Shown here piece by piece: positions 40,716 through 50,194 of a DNA stretch of 64,000 nt (the stretch's first letter is position 1; each line of letters begins with the position of its first letter). The stretch comes from Streptococcus uberis (GTDB lineage Bacteria; Bacillota; Bacilli; Lactobacillales; Streptococcaceae): contig NZ_JRQN01000001.1 of assembly GCF_000785785.1 (NCBI RefSeq), positions 1-64,000 on the forward strand, written 5' to 3'. The position numbers were made by a program, and so were the translations under genes. Below the pieces are notes generated by a model, which was not told where the DNA came from, searched no databases, and saw nothing but the letters and a program-made list of their open reading frames with translations.

Positions 40716-42137
40716 ATGTTTCACAAAACGCTAAAACCATTTCCTGAAAACTTTTTTTGGGGAGCCTCAACATCAGCCTATCAAGTTGAGGGAGCAGCTT
40801 TAGACTACGGCAAAGGCCCTTCTTGTCAAGATGTCAAAGAAATTCCAGAAGGAACATCTGATTTATCTGTTTCGGTTGACCACTATCACCATTTTAAGGA
40901 AGATATTGCTTTGATGGCAGAAATGGGCTTCAAATCCTATCGTTTTTCAATTTCTTGGTCTCGTCTACTTCCAGAAGGAACTGGTCGTGTCAACCAAGAA
41001 GGTATCGAATTTTATAACCAATTAATTGATGAATGTCTCAAATATGAGATTGAACCAATCGTTACTATGTTCCATTTCGATATGCCAGCAGCACTTGATG
41101 AGCGAGGATCATGGGGAAATCCTGATTCTGTTGACTGGTTTTTAGAGTTTGCAAAATTGTTGTTTGAAAGTTACGGAGATCGCGTTAACTATTGGTTAAC
41201 AATTAATGAACAAAATGTCCTTACGTTAGCTGGTCCAATTATCGGAACCTTACACTTACCTGAAGATACAACTAATGTAAAACGTGAAATTTACCAACAA
41301 AACCATTACCAACTAGTCGCACAAGCTAAAGCAATGGTGATGTGTCATGAGATGCTTCCTGAAGCAAAAATTGGTCCAGCTCCAAATATTTCACTCATTT
41401 ATGCTAATTCCAACAAACCAGAGGACGTTATTGCATCACAAAATGCTAATGCTATCCGTAACTGGCTTTATTTGGACATGGCTGTGCATGGAAGATACAA
41501 CAATTTAGTTTGGGCTTACCTTGGGCACCATGATGTGCAACCGACCTTTAGAGATGGTGATGCAGAAGCTCTGAAAAATGCGAAGCCTGACTTCATTGCT
41601 TTCAACTACTATAATTCATCTACAGTTGAATATTGTGCGGAAGACTTCGCTTTGGGAGAAGAAGAGTCTGACCAACAAACAATGTTGACTGAACCTGGTT
41701 TTTACCGTGCAGTATCTAATTCTAACTTGCCTAAAACTGAGTTCGGATGGGAAATTGATCCAGTTGGTTTCCGTGCAACTCTTCGTACAATTTATGACCG
41801 TTACCAATTACCACTTTTAGTCACTGAAAATGGCTTGGGTGCATACGATACCCTAACAGAAGACGGCAAAGTACACGATCTTTATCGGATTGAGTATCTA
41901 CGTGCTCATGTTGCACAAATTCAAGAAGCTATTTCTGATGGTGTTGACATGCTTGGTTACAACCCATGGTCAGCCATTGATTTGATTTCAACGCATGAAG
42001 GGATTAAAAAACGTTATGGCTTCATTTATGTTGACCGTGATGAATTTGATCTGAAAACGCAAAAAAGGTACAGAAAAGATTCCTTCTATTGGTATAAGAA
42101 AGTCATTGCATCAAATGGACAGGATTTGAGCGATTAA
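40716..42137 (+). CDS. 6-phospho-beta-glucosidase (GH1)
   Basis: Intact GH1 enzyme, 473 aa. FPENFFWGASTSAYQVEGAALDYGKGPS at the N-terminus; acid/base in YWLTINEQNVLTL; nucleophile in LLVTENGLGAYDTL; C-terminal [29 protein letters not shown] and [21 protein letters not shown]. It differs from the 18672/21766 pair and its C-terminus is the closest match to the remnant at 16874. Stand-alone gene with its own promoter; AAAAAGGAGACT precedes the ATG. Confidence 0.93.
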   Translation: MFHKTLKPFPENFFWGASTSAYQVEGAALDYGKGPSCQDVKEIPEGTSDLSVSVDHYHHFKEDIALMAEMGFKSYRFSISWSRLLPEGTGRVNQEGIEFYNQLIDECLKYEIEPIVTMFHFDMPAALDERGSWGNPDSVDWFLEFAKLLFESYGDRVNYWLTINEQNVLTLAGPIIGTLHLPEDTTNVKREIYQQNHYQLVAQAKAMVMCHEMLPEAKIGPAPNISLIYANSNKPEDVIASQNANAIRNWLYLDMAVHGRYNNLVWAYLGHHDVQPTFRDGDAEALKNAKPDFIAFNYYNSSTVEYCAEDFALGEEESDQQTMLTEPGFYRAVSNSNLPKTEFGWEIDPVGFRATLRTIYDRYQLPLLVTENGLGAYDTLTEDGKVHDLYRIEYLRAHVAQIQEAISDGVDMLGYNPWSAIDLISTHEGIKKRYGFIYVDRDEFDLKTQKRYRKDSFYWYKKVIASNGQDLSD

Positions 42138-42188
42138 TCACTATTGTTTGTTATTTTGGTCTAGCTCTCCTAGAACTAGATTTTTGAA

Positions 42189-42201
42189 ATTTCCGAACGT
42201 T
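42189..42201 (+). promoter_or_regulatory. PurBox-like site upstream of guaC
   Basis: ATTTCCGAACGTT matches 12 of 13 positions of the Gram-positive PurR box AWWWCCGAACWWT. It lies 23 bases upstream of TTGACA, the activator-type position described for PurR in lactococci. Confidence 0.55.
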
Positions 42202-42223
42202 TAAATATTATTTATCTAATTAT

Positions 42224-42252
42224 TTGACAAAAAAATAACGTAAGTATAGACT
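42224..42252 (+). promoter_or_regulatory. guaC promoter
   Basis: TTGACA (42224-42229) with TAGACT (42247-42252) at 17 bases, or TATAGA (42245-42250) at 15. The roughly 105-base leader that follows contains a small hairpin (GGTAA/TTACC) but no clear terminator. Confidence 0.6.
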
Positions 42253-42363
42253 GGTATAAGGAAGGGTAAGTTTTTACCTAGCGATGTCTCTTTTTAAGAG
42301 GTCATAGGATGGTCATTTTAAAGAAAAAAGTAGTCTCAGATTACTTTCAAAAGGAGAAACCTT

Positions 42364-43347
42364 ATGTTTAATGACATGCCTGTATTTGATTATGAAGATA
42401 TCCAATTGATACCTAATAAATGTATCATTAGCAGTCGCTCAGAAGCAGATACAAGTGTTAAACTTGGTAAATACACATTTAAATTGCCAGTAATTCCTGC
42501 TAATATGCAGACAATTATGGATGAATCTATCGCAGAACAATTTGCAAAAAACGGTTATTTCTACATTATGCATCGTTTTGACGAAGCAAGTCGTAAACCT
42601 TTTATTAAACGCATGCATGAGCAAGATTTAATTGCTTCAATTTCAGTAGGTGTTAAAACTTATGAATATGATTTTGTGACATCATTAAAAGAAGATGCGC
42701 CGGAGTTCATAACAATTGATATCGCCCATGGGCATGCTAATAGTGTTATTGATATGATTAAACATATCAAAAAAGAATTACCTGAGACTTTTGTCATTGC
42801 AGGTAATGTGGGAACTCCTGAAGCAGTTCGCGAATTAGAAAATGCTGGTGCTGACGCAACTAAAGTTGGAATAGGTCCAGGTAAAGTTTGTATCACAAAA
42901 GTTAAAACTGGTTTCGGTACTGGTGGATGGCAATTAGCTGCACTTCGTTGGTGTGCTAAAGCTGCTCGTAAACCAATTATTGCTGACGGTGGGATTCGTA
43001 CACACGGCGATATTGCTAAATCAATTCGTTTTGGTGCCTCAATGGTTATGATCGGCTCTTTATTTGCTGGTCATATTGAAAGCCCTGGTAAAACAGTCGA
43101 AGTTGACGGAGAAACATTTAAAGAATATTATGGTTCAGCTTCAGAATACCAAAAAGGTGAGCACAAGAACGTTGAAGGAAAGAAAATTCTCTTACCAACA
43201 AAAGGTCATTTATCAGATACGTTAACTGAAATGCGACAAGATTTACAGTCATCTATTTCATATGCTGGCGGAACGGACTTAGATGGTCTTCGCCGAGTTG
43301 ACTACGTTATTGTTAAAAATTCCATTTGGAATGGCGATCAAATCTAA
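42364..43347 (+). CDS. guaC: GMP reductase
   Basis: NADPH-dependent conversion of GMP to IMP, balancing purine pools, 327 aa. [22 protein letters not shown] at the N-terminus; catalytic Cys loop [50 protein letters not shown] for the phosphate site. The length and absence of CBS domains distinguish it from IMP dehydrogenase. Upstream of xpt-pbuX, which has its own riboswitch, so purine salvage genes cluster here. Confidence 0.95.
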   Translation: MFNDMPVFDYEDIQLIPNKCIISSRSEADTSVKLGKYTFKLPVIPANMQTIMDESIAEQFAKNGYFYIMHRFDEASRKPFIKRMHEQDLIASISVGVKTYEYDFVTSLKEDAPEFITIDIAHGHANSVIDMIKHIKKELPETFVIAGNVGTPEAVRELENAGADATKVGIGPGKVCITKVKTGFGTGGWQLAALRWCAKAARKPIIADGGIRTHGDIAKSIRFGASMVMIGSLFAGHIESPGKTVEVDGETFKEYYGSASEYQKGEHKNVEGKKILLPTKGHLSDTLTEMRQDLQSSISYAGGTDLDGLRRVDYVIVKNSIWNGDQI

Positions 43348-43404
43348 AAAGTATTGCATTCACGTCTCATATAGTGTAGACTATATAATATTACATAACA
43401 TTTT

Positions 43405-43467
43405 ACTTATTTATACTGTGAATTGGCGCAGTGTTTCTACAAGACACCGTAATGTCTAACAATAAGT
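43405..43467 (+). promoter_or_regulatory. Purine riboswitch aptamer, guanine type
   Basis: P1 ACTTATT (43405-43411) with AATAAGT (43461-43467); P2 loop region CTGTGAATTGGCGCAG; the invariant GTTTCTAC joining segment; P3 GACA...TGTC. The specificity position just 5' of the 3' P1 strand is C (43460), predicting guanine/hypoxanthine/xanthine rather than adenine, which suits the xpt-pbuX operon downstream. TATAAT at 43384-43389 is the likely -10. Confidence 0.92.
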
Positions 43468-43477
43468 GAGCTTAGAG

Positions 43478-43548
43478 AGCTTGCTTGGTTTTTTAACCTA
43501 GCAAAATAAAGGGGCTTTTCCCTTTGTTTTGCAGCGAGCTTTTTTTGT
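43478..43548 (+). terminator. Riboswitch-controlled terminator upstream of xpt
   Basis: AGCTTGCT (from 43478) can pair with AGCGAGCT (ending near 43540) around two inner hairpins (43483-43502 and 43501-43532), followed by seven T. Guanine binding upstream should favour this terminator and shut off xpt-pbuX. Confidence 0.75.
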
Positions 43549-43571
43549 TTTCAAAAAAAGAGAGGAAAATC

Positions 43572-44153
43572 ATGAAATTACTAGAAGATCGCATGCTAAA
43601 AGATGGCACTATTCTTGGGGAGAATATCTTAAAAGTAGATAGCTTTCTGACGCACCAAGTTGATTACAAACTGATGAAAGAAATAGGAAGTGTTTTTGCC
43701 AAAGCGTATACTGAAGCTGGTATTACTAAAGTTGTCACAATTGAAGCATCAGGAATTGCTCCTGCGATCTATGTGGCAGAAGCATTGGATGTTCCGATGA
43801 TTTTTGCTAAGAAACATAAAAATATTACCATGACAGAAGGTATTTTGACAGCTGAAGTTTATTCTTACACGAAGCAAGTTACAAGCACCGTATCAATTGC
43901 TAGTAAGTTTTTAACAACTACAGATAAGGTTTTGATTATTGATGACTTTTTAGCTAATGGCCAAGCTGCAAAAGGCTTAATTGATATTATTACGCAAGCA
44001 GGTGCCACTGTCAAAGGAGTTGGCATTGTCATTGAAAAATCATTCCAAGATGGTCGTCAAGTCATTGAAAATCAAGGAGTCAAAGTTACTTCATTGGCAC
44101 GCATCAAAAACTTTGAAAATGGCAAATTAAACTTTATGGAGGCCGACGCATAA
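43572..44153 (+). CDS. xpt: Xanthine phosphoribosyltransferase
   Basis: Salvages xanthine to XMP with PRPP, 193 aa. The PRPP loop is [46 protein letters not shown] is the family N-terminus. ATG 43572 is chosen over the in-frame start at 43524 since that region is the terminator/leader and GAGAGGAAAATC provides the binding site. Overlaps pbuX by one base; regulated by the riboswitch at 43405. Confidence 0.95.
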   Translation: MKLLEDRMLKDGTILGENILKVDSFLTHQVDYKLMKEIGSVFAKAYTEAGITKVVTIEASGIAPAIYVAEALDVPMIFAKKHKNITMTEGILTAEVYSYTKQVTSTVSIASKFLTTTDKVLIIDDFLANGQAAKGLIDIITQAGATVKGVGIVIEKSFQDGRQVIENQGVKVTSLARIKNFENGKLNFMEADA

Positions 44154-45424
44154 TGTCAAGCACAGAGCAACATTCACACTCACAATCAGCTATCTTGGGG
44201 CTACAACATTTATTATCCATGTATGCTGGTTCAATTCTTGTTCCCATCATGATTGCAGGTGCCCTTGGCTATTCTGCAAAAGAACTAACGTATTTAATTT
44301 CTACGGATATTTTTATGTGTGGAATTGCGACATTTTTGCAGTTACAACTAAATAAACAATTTGGTGTCGGATTGCCAGTAGTTTTAGGCTGTGCCTTCCA
44401 ATCAGTTGCACCTTTATCAATTATTGGCGCACACCAGGGTTCTGGCGCAATGTTTGGTGCTTTGATTGCTTCAGGTATTTTCGTCATTTTGATTGCAGGT
44501 GTTTTCTCTAAAATTGCTCGTTTTTTCCCACCAATTGTTACTGGTTCGGTTATCACAACGATTGGTTTGTCGCTTATCCCAGTAGCGATGGGGAATATGG
44601 GTAATAATAGTCCTAAACCAACTGGGGAAAGTGTGATTCTTGCCTTACTAACTGTCTTCATCATACTTTTTATTCAAAAATTTGCGACTGGATTTATTAA
44701 GTCTATAGCTATTTTGATTGGTTTGGTATTTGGAACAGTCATTGCAGCAGTTATGGGCTTAGTTGACACAACAGCAGTTGCAAGTGCGCCTTGGATTCAT
44801 ATTCCGACTCCATTTTATTTTGGTGCCCCAAAATTTGAAATCACATCTATTGTCATGATGTGTATCATAGCTATAGTTTCAATGGTAGAATCAACAGGTG
44901 TTTATCTAGCTTTATCAGATATTACTGATGATAAATTAGATAGTACACGTCTTAGAAATGGTTACCGTGCCGAAGGGATGGCTGTCTTATTGGGGGGATT
45001 ATTTAATACCTTCCCTTATACTGGATTCTCTCAAAACGTTGGTCTCGTCCGTTTATCTGGCATTAAGACTCGCCGTCCGATTTACTACACAGCAATCTTC
45101 TTGATTGTCATTGGTCTTTTGCCAAAATTTGGTGCCCTTGCTCAAATGATTCCAAGCCCAGTACTAGGTGGCGCCATGTTAGTATTATTTGGTATGGTTG
45201 CACTACAAGGAATGCAAATGTTAAACCGTGTCGATTTTGCAGGCAATGAACATAATTTCATCATCGCAGCGGTGTCCATCGCAGCAGGTGTTGGCTTTAA
45301 TGGGACTAATTTATTTGCAAGTCTTCCATCAACAGCAAATATGTTTTTGACCAATGGAATTGTCATTGCAACAGTAACAGCAGTTGTATTAAATCTTATA
45401 TTTAACAAAAATCAAAATGGATAA
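44153..45424 (+). CDS. pbuX: Xanthine/uracil-family permease PbuX
   Basis: Nucleobase:cation symporter-2 family, 423 aa, about 14 membrane segments. Signature MCIIAIVSMVESTGVYLALSDITD and the Q/E-N-x-G region FPYTGFSQNVGLVRLSGIKTRRP are intact. Partner of xpt: imports xanthine for phosphoribosylation, under the same riboswitch. Confidence 0.94.
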   Translation: MSSTEQHSHSQSAILGLQHLLSMYAGSILVPIMIAGALGYSAKELTYLISTDIFMCGIATFLQLQLNKQFGVGLPVVLGCAFQSVAPLSIIGAHQGSGAMFGALIASGIFVILIAGVFSKIARFFPPIVTGSVITTIGLSLIPVAMGNMGNNSPKPTGESVILALLTVFIILFIQKFATGFIKSIAILIGLVFGTVIAAVMGLVDTTAVASAPWIHIPTPFYFGAPKFEITSIVMMCIIAIVSMVESTGVYLALSDITDDKLDSTRLRNGYRAEGMAVLLGGLFNTFPYTGFSQNVGLVRLSGIKTRRPIYYTAIFLIVIGLLPKFGALAQMIPSPVLGGAMLVLFGMVALQGMQMLNRVDFAGNEHNFIIAAVSIAAGVGFNGTNLFASLPSTANMFLTNGIVIATVTAVVLNLIFNKNQNG

Positions 45425-45427
45425 ACA

Positions 45428-45455
45428 AAAAAGCTCAGTTATTGCTGAGCTTTTT
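45428..45455. terminator. Bidirectional terminator between pbuX and apbE
   Basis: Eleven-base perfect stem AAAAAGCTCAG (45428-45438) and CTGAGCTTTTT (45445-45455) between convergent genes. Confidence 0.88.
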
Positions 45456-45458
45456 GAA

Positions 45459-46394
45459 TTAGTATAGGTAGCGGAAGTTACCTTTTAGACCATCAGTTTT
45501 GGCTATCGTACCGTGATTGGTGATGATAATACCTTCAACACCATCTAAACCATTGATAATATGATAGGCTTGCATCGGGTTAATGCCGAAAAGGCGAGTT
45601 GTCCAAATTTCACAATCTAAAGACTTATCTGCAATAATCGTTAAGCTAGCCATATCTGTTTCAATTGGGTAACCAGTGTCACGGTCAAAGATATGGTGAT
45701 ATCGTTTACCATTAACAGTCAAATGACGTTCGTAAATACCTGAAGTGACGACAGATTGGTTTTCAATCTTGACAATTCCAAGATTGTTCCCCCTCTTTTT
45801 ATTAGGATCTTGAATGCCAATATAGAAGCGTCCATCTGGACGGTTTTTATTTTTTCCGTGCACTAAAACATTGCCACCAAGATTTAAAAGTGCAGATTCA
45901 ATGCCATCTGAAATCAGATAATCCATTACTTTATCGGCGATATAGCCTTTGGCTAAGGCACCTAGGTCAATTTTCATACCCTCTTGACTGAGAAAAACAG
46001 AATGATTTTCTGGGAAAAGTTCGATCTTGCTTGGATCAGTTAAATTTAAGGCCTTTTTTATGATATGCTCCTCGGGGAGCTTGGCATCTGAAAAACCAAT
46101 ACGCCAGGTCTGAACGAGAGGTCCAATTGCAATATTTAAATTATTAGCTAGTCCAAAACTTTGTTCTTTACCAATAGCAATGAGTTCAAACAAATCAGGA
46201 TGAACAGATATAGCATGTTTACCTGCAGCATGATTAATAGCCATTAACTCTGAGTCGTCATCGTTAGCACTAAAACGGTTTTTATAGATGTCAAATAAGT
46301 TACAGACTGTCGCTATCTGTTGCTCTGCTTTAGCAGAATTAATTTCAATATCAATGATGGTACCCATCAGTCTTAATTTTTCTTTTGCAAACAT
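45459..46394 (-). CDS. apbE: FAD:protein FMN transferase (ApbE family)
   Basis: Transfers FMN from FAD to a Thr/Ser of flavoproteins, 311 aa. MGTIIDIEI, IDLGALAKGYIADKVMDYL, GGNVLVHG, and VVTSGIYERHLTVNGKRYHHIFDRDTGYPIETDMASLTIIADKSLDCEIWTTRLF are the family blocks. There is no signal peptide or lipobox, so it should be cytosolic; many ApbE proteins are exported lipoproteins. No flavoprotein target such as a fumarate reductase or Rnf/Nqr subunit is encoded nearby. Confidence 0.9.
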   Translation of the reverse strand: MFAKEKLRLMGTIIDIEINSAKAEQQIATVCNLFDIYKNRFSANDDDSELMAINHAAGKHAISVHPDLFELIAIGKEQSFGLANNLNIAIGPLVQTWRIGFSDAKLPEEHIIKKALNLTDPSKIELFPENHSVFLSQEGMKIDLGALAKGYIADKVMDYLISDGIESALLNLGGNVLVHGKNKNRPDGRFYIGIQDPNKKRGNNLGIVKIENQSVVTSGIYERHLTVNGKRYHHIFDRDTGYPIETDMASLTIIADKSLDCEIWTTRLFGINPMQAYHIINGLDGVEGIIITNHGTIAKTDGLKGNFRYLY

Positions 46395-46431
46395 TTGATA
46401 TCCTTTCTAAACCGTAGTGTAACCATGTACA

Positions 46432-46453
46432 AAAGGGGCTAAGTTGCCCCTTT
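46432..46453 (-). terminator. Hairpin between tautomerase gene and apbE
   Basis: AAAGGGGC (46432-46439) pairs perfectly with GCCCCTTT (46446-46453); on the minus strand only four T follow, so termination may be partial. Confidence 0.6.
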
Positions 46454-46456
46454 AGA

Positions 46457-46642
46457 TTAATTTTTTAGTTTCATTTCTCCAGCAGGGAAATATGTTCCTT
46501 CTGGCATATCATTAATCATGACATGGATATTTTCTTTAGGGGCATTGGCAATACGAGAAACAACTTCAGTGACTTCTCGAGCTAGTTCTATTTTTTGTTC
46601 TTGAGTACGCCCCTCAAATAAATCAATTGTTACAAACGGCAT
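46457..46642 (-). CDS. 4-oxalocrotonate tautomerase family protein
   Basis: A 61-aa member of the tautomerase superfamily; Pro2 (Pro1 after Met removal) in MPFVTIDLFEGRTQEQK is the catalytic base, and an Arg follows at position 12. In streptococci it has no known pathway partner; function unproven. AAGGAGAC upstream of the ATG. Confidence 0.88.
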   Translation of the reverse strand: MPFVTIDLFEGRTQEQKIELAREVTEVVSRIANAPKENIHVMINDMPEGTYFPAGEMKLKN

Positions 46643-47027
46643 AATTGTCTCCTTCTTTCTATTCTATATTCTACCACCTTTCATCCCAAAAAGCCTATAT
46701 TTTTTATTAGAAATTTAGAGTGAAAATAAAAGCGTTTTTATACTATAAAAAAGATGATTTGTTATCGCCAAAGAAAATAATATGTGTTAGAATTAGTGAG
46801 TTAAAGAAATTTTTTGATAATTTTCATTTAAAGTCTCAAGCAAAGTCTTTTAGGTGATGTCAATGGTCACAATTTTTCTTTAATAACTAGTTGTATAATA
46901 TAGCAAATCAAAGCCATTTTAAAGGTAAAATGTTTTTGATGTGCTCCTTTTGCAAAACTATTAAGTTCTAAGGTTCAGAGATACTGATAAACTTAGGAAA
47001 ACCAAAAATTGAAAAGGAGAGGTAATC
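46643..47027. other. 385-bp region with mgtA promoter and leader
   Basis: No gene seen. TATAAT at 46894-46899 is the best -10, giving a leader of about 120 bases that contains a 7-base hairpin CATTTTA/TAAAATG and ends in GGAGAGG before the mgtA ATG. Leaders of Mg transporters are often regulatory, but I cannot match a known Mg riboswitch. The left part is AT-rich without clear structure. Confidence 0.5.
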
Positions 47028-49637
47028 ATGGCAAAGAAACTAAATCTTAAAAAAAATGATAACCTTACATTACTTGCGCAACTCAGTCAAGAAGAGTTAT
47101 TCACTAAACTTGGCACTAATTTTACTGGTTTATCTAGTAATGATGCGCAAGAACGACTTGAAGCTTATGGATTAAATGTTATTGCTTCACAAAAATTGAC
47201 ACCTTGGTACATCATCCTTTGGCATGCCTTTCGAAATCCCTTTTCCTTAGTCTTAGCATTTTTGGTTATTGTATCGGTACTAACTGGCGAAATTGAACCA
47301 GCTATCTATATGTGTGTGATGATAGTTCTATCAGCAAGTGTTTCCTTTGTCCAAGAGTATAAAAGTGAAAAAGCTTCAAATGCGCTTCGGGAAATGATTG
47401 AAAATACAACAAACGTAAGACGTGACGGTGAGTTTCGAGAAGTTCCCATGGATGAAGTGGTACCAGGTGATATTATTCGTCTCCATACGGGCGATATGAT
47501 CCCAGCAGATGCTATCTTGCTTCATTCAAAGGATTTATTTATTAATCAGTCTAGCTTGACAGGAGAATCCTATCCCGTTGAAAAAAGACTTGTCGCTGAT
47601 TTAGATGCAGATGAGGATCTTGATTGGTCAACTATGTCTTCTATTGATGCGCCAAATATTCTATTTATGGGGACAGATGTCCTTTCTGGGACGGGTGAAA
47701 TCCTGATTGTTAAAACTGGTAGTCAAACGATGTTTGGGGATATAGCTGTTAAGTCATCTAGCTCAGCTCGCGTCCAATCTTCTTTTGACAAAGGCTTGAA
47801 TCGTATTTCGCGACTCTTGATGACCATCGTTCTCATTTTATTTCCTATCGTTTTTGTCATTAATTGGATGACTAAAGATTCAGCACTGAGTGCCTTTTTC
47901 TTTGCAATAGCTGTCGCAGTTGGATTAACTCCGGAAATGTTACCAATGGTTGTTAATACCAATCTAGCTAAAGGTGCCGTTGCACTTTCCAAAAAGAAAG
48001 TTATCGTTAAGCAATTATCGGCTATCCAGAACTTAGGATCGATGAATATCCTTTGTACAGACAAAACTGGGACAATTACCGAAGACCGGGTTGTGATGAT
48101 GTCGTATGTAGGGCCGTTGGGAGAAAAGAAACGTCATGTCCTACATGCGGCCTTTATCAACTCATATTTCCAAACAGGTTGGAAAAATTTGATGGATATT
48201 GCTATCATCCAATATTTCAATAAACACCCTCGCGAGTTTAATTATTCTCGGATGGAAAAAGTCGACGAAATCCCATTTGATTTTTCACGTCGTCGCTTAT
48301 CTGTTGTTGTACGAGAAGATGATAAAATACTTATGGTCACTAAAGGTGCAGTAGAAGAAATGGAATCTATCTGCACGCATATGAGAGTTGATGGTGTTGA
48401 CATCCCAATTACGCCAGAAAAAAGAGAAGCTTTCCGACTCGTTAATAAGGAAATGAACTTAGATGGGATGCGCGTGCTTACCGTTGCTCAACGATTATTG
48501 ACAGAAGAAGAATTAGAAAACTTTGATGAAAATAGTGAACAAGAGATGACACTGATTGGTTTTCTTGGATTTTTAGATCCAGCTAAGAAAAGTGCCAAAT
48601 CAGCTATTACTGGCTTACATGGGCATGGTGTTGCCGTAAAAGTATTAACTGGAGACAATGCAATTGTCGCCAAAAAAGTTTGTGATGATGTTGGTATTCC
48701 TGTCGATAAATACTATTTAGGTACAGATATCGATCAAATGGATGACCAAACCTTATTTGATGCGGCAATGGAAGCACATCTTTTTGCCAAATTATCACCC
48801 CTTCAAAAGTCACGAATTATTGAAATTTTACGTACTGTAAATACTGTTGGTTTTATGGGAGACGGGATCAATGATGCTCCAGCTTTGAGGGCAGCAGATG
48901 TTGGCATATCTGTAGATACGGCTGCTGATATTACTAAAGATGCTAGTACGATTATCCTATTAGAAAAATCGCTTCAGGTATTAGAAACGGGTGTGATCGA
49001 AGGTAGAAAAGTCTTTTCTAATATGATGAAGTATCTGCGAATCACCCTGTCATCAAATTTTGGTAATGTCTTTTCAGTTTTAGTAGCTTCAGCATTTTTA
49101 CCATTTTTACCAATGCTCTCCACTCAACTGCTAACCCTTAATTTAATTTATGATATTTCTCAATTAACAACACCTTGGGATCATGTCGATGAAGAAGAAA
49201 TTGCTCAACCTGTCCAATGGGGAACAAGTGGATTAGCAAAATTTGCTTTTACACTTGGGCCATTATCATCTATTTTTGATATCACAACTTATGCGATACT
49301 ATGGTTTGTAATGGGCTATCATGGTCTTCATCAATCACCATTGTTCCAATCTGGTTGGTTCATAGAATCCTTGGCAACACAAGCCTTAGCGTTTCATATT
49401 TTAAGAACGCGGAAATTACCGTTTGTAAAAAGCCGTGCCGCAATGCCAATTTTCTTATCTACAATCGGTGCATTTGTGGTCGGAGGTATTTTGATTAGTA
49501 CACGACTAGGCGATATGATTAGCTTGAATCATGTCGAAGCAAGATTCCTGCTTTGGTGGATTCTAATTGTAATAGCTTACTGCATCGTTTTACAAATTGG
49601 GAAATGGTTATACTATAAATATAACCCAGAGTATTAA
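47028..49637 (+). CDS. mgtA: Magnesium-importing P-type ATPase (MgtA-like)
   Basis: P-type (P3B) ATPase, 869 aa. N-terminal cytoplasmic part, transmembrane segments about 65-125, actuator loop with SSLTGESYPVEK, then core segments, the phosphorylation Asp345 in CTDKTGTITED, nucleotide-binding KGAVEEM, GFMGDGINDAPALRAADVGISVD (hinge), and six C-terminal spans. The transmembrane segment containing VAVGLTPEMLPMVVNTNLAKGA is typical of MgtA/MgtB rather than Ca2+ pumps. Single gene with terminator. Confidence 0.93.
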   Translation: MAKKLNLKKNDNLTLLAQLSQEELFTKLGTNFTGLSSNDAQERLEAYGLNVIASQKLTPWYIILWHAFRNPFSLVLAFLVIVSVLTGEIEPAIYMCVMIVLSASVSFVQEYKSEKASNALREMIENTTNVRRDGEFREVPMDEVVPGDIIRLHTGDMIPADAILLHSKDLFINQSSLTGESYPVEKRLVADLDADEDLDWSTMSSIDAPNILFMGTDVLSGTGEILIVKTGSQTMFGDIAVKSSSSARVQSSFDKGLNRISRLLMTIVLILFPIVFVINWMTKDSALSAFFFAIAVAVGLTPEMLPMVVNTNLAKGAVALSKKKVIVKQLSAIQNLGSMNILCTDKTGTITEDRVVMMSYVGPLGEKKRHVLHAAFINSYFQTGWKNLMDIAIIQYFNKHPREFNYSRMEKVDEIPFDFSRRRLSVVVREDDKILMVTKGAVEEMESICTHMRVDGVDIPITPEKREAFRLVNKEMNLDGMRVLTVAQRLLTEEELENFDENSEQEMTLIGFLGFLDPAKKSAKSAITGLHGHGVAVKVLTGDNAIVAKKVCDDVGIPVDKYYLGTDIDQMDDQTLFDAAMEAHLFAKLSPLQKSRIIEILRTVNTVGFMGDGINDAPALRAADVGISVDTAADITKDASTIILLEKSLQVLETGVIEGRKVFSNMMKYLRITLSSNFGNVFSVLVASAFLPFLPMLSTQLLTLNLIYDISQLTTPWDHVDEEEIAQPVQWGTSGLAKFAFTLGPLSSIFDITTYAILWFVMGYHGLHQSPLFQSGWFIESLATQALAFHILRTRKLPFVKSRAAMPIFLSTIGAFVVGGILISTRLGDMISLNHVEARFLLWWILIVIAYCIVLQIGKWLYYKYNPEY

Positions 49638-49682
49638 CCCCAAAACTGCTTTGTTCAAAAAATAAAGTAAGGTATAAAAAAT

Positions 49683-49724
49683 AAAAGACTTAGTTCTGTA
49701 TAGTATAGGACTAAGTCTTTTTGC
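49683..49724 (+). terminator. Terminator after mgtA
   Basis: Twelve-base stem AAAAGACTTAGT (49683-49694) / ACTAAGTCTTTT (49710-49721) with a T-run. Confidence 0.85.
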
Positions 49725-50194
49725 TATAGCATAATTATGAGATGTGGAATCGTTGACAGAATTATTAATGTAAGAAAACTAGTGTTGCTGCTTTAAAAAC
49801 TTACAGCATAGTTAACAGGTGAATTTATTTTACAGTCTAGAAAAAGGCAGGCTAATCTTTTTTAGGCTGTTTTCCCAATTGAAATTATCATAAGAAAGTC
49901 GAAAAGGCAGAGCAAATTGTCTGAAAATATGGTATAATTGTAAAAGAATTTTGTCTAATTTTGGTAGGCCTTTACAAGTGAGTAAATGGTTGCTACTGAA
50001 CAGTTTAGCCCCAATTAGGTTAACTAACTTTCTTTACTTTAATGAGTGAAGTTGGGGAGCTGTTAAGGTTGATCTAATGTGTTTTGAAAGAATTAGGGAA
50101 CTGCTGATAGGAAGATTGGATAGAGTGAGTGAGTCAGTCAGGCCAAAACAATAGCGTGAAACTGATCGGGAAATTTTAGAAAGATTATAGGAAA
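49725..50194. other. 470-bp gene-less region upstream of tdk: promoter and long structured leader
   Basis: No credible reading frame on either strand. It holds an extended -10 (TGGTATAAT, 49930-49938), giving a leader of about 250 bases before tdk. Within it AACAG (49999-50003) with CTGTT (50060-50064) and CCCCAA (50009-50014) with TTGGGG (50052-50057) stack into one long stem-loop, and TTTTGG near 49961 can pair with CCAAAA near 50144 as an outer helix. Could be a 5' regulatory RNA or a small RNA. Confidence 0.5.

Noticed and set aside
44269..44664. 131-aa antisense frame within pbuX
   Set aside because: Shadow of a membrane protein gene; no ribosome binding site or family match.
46643..47027. 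Known magnesium riboswitch (M-box or mgtA leader) upstream of mgtA
   Set aside because: I could not recognise the conserved M-box core; only a short hairpin is visible.
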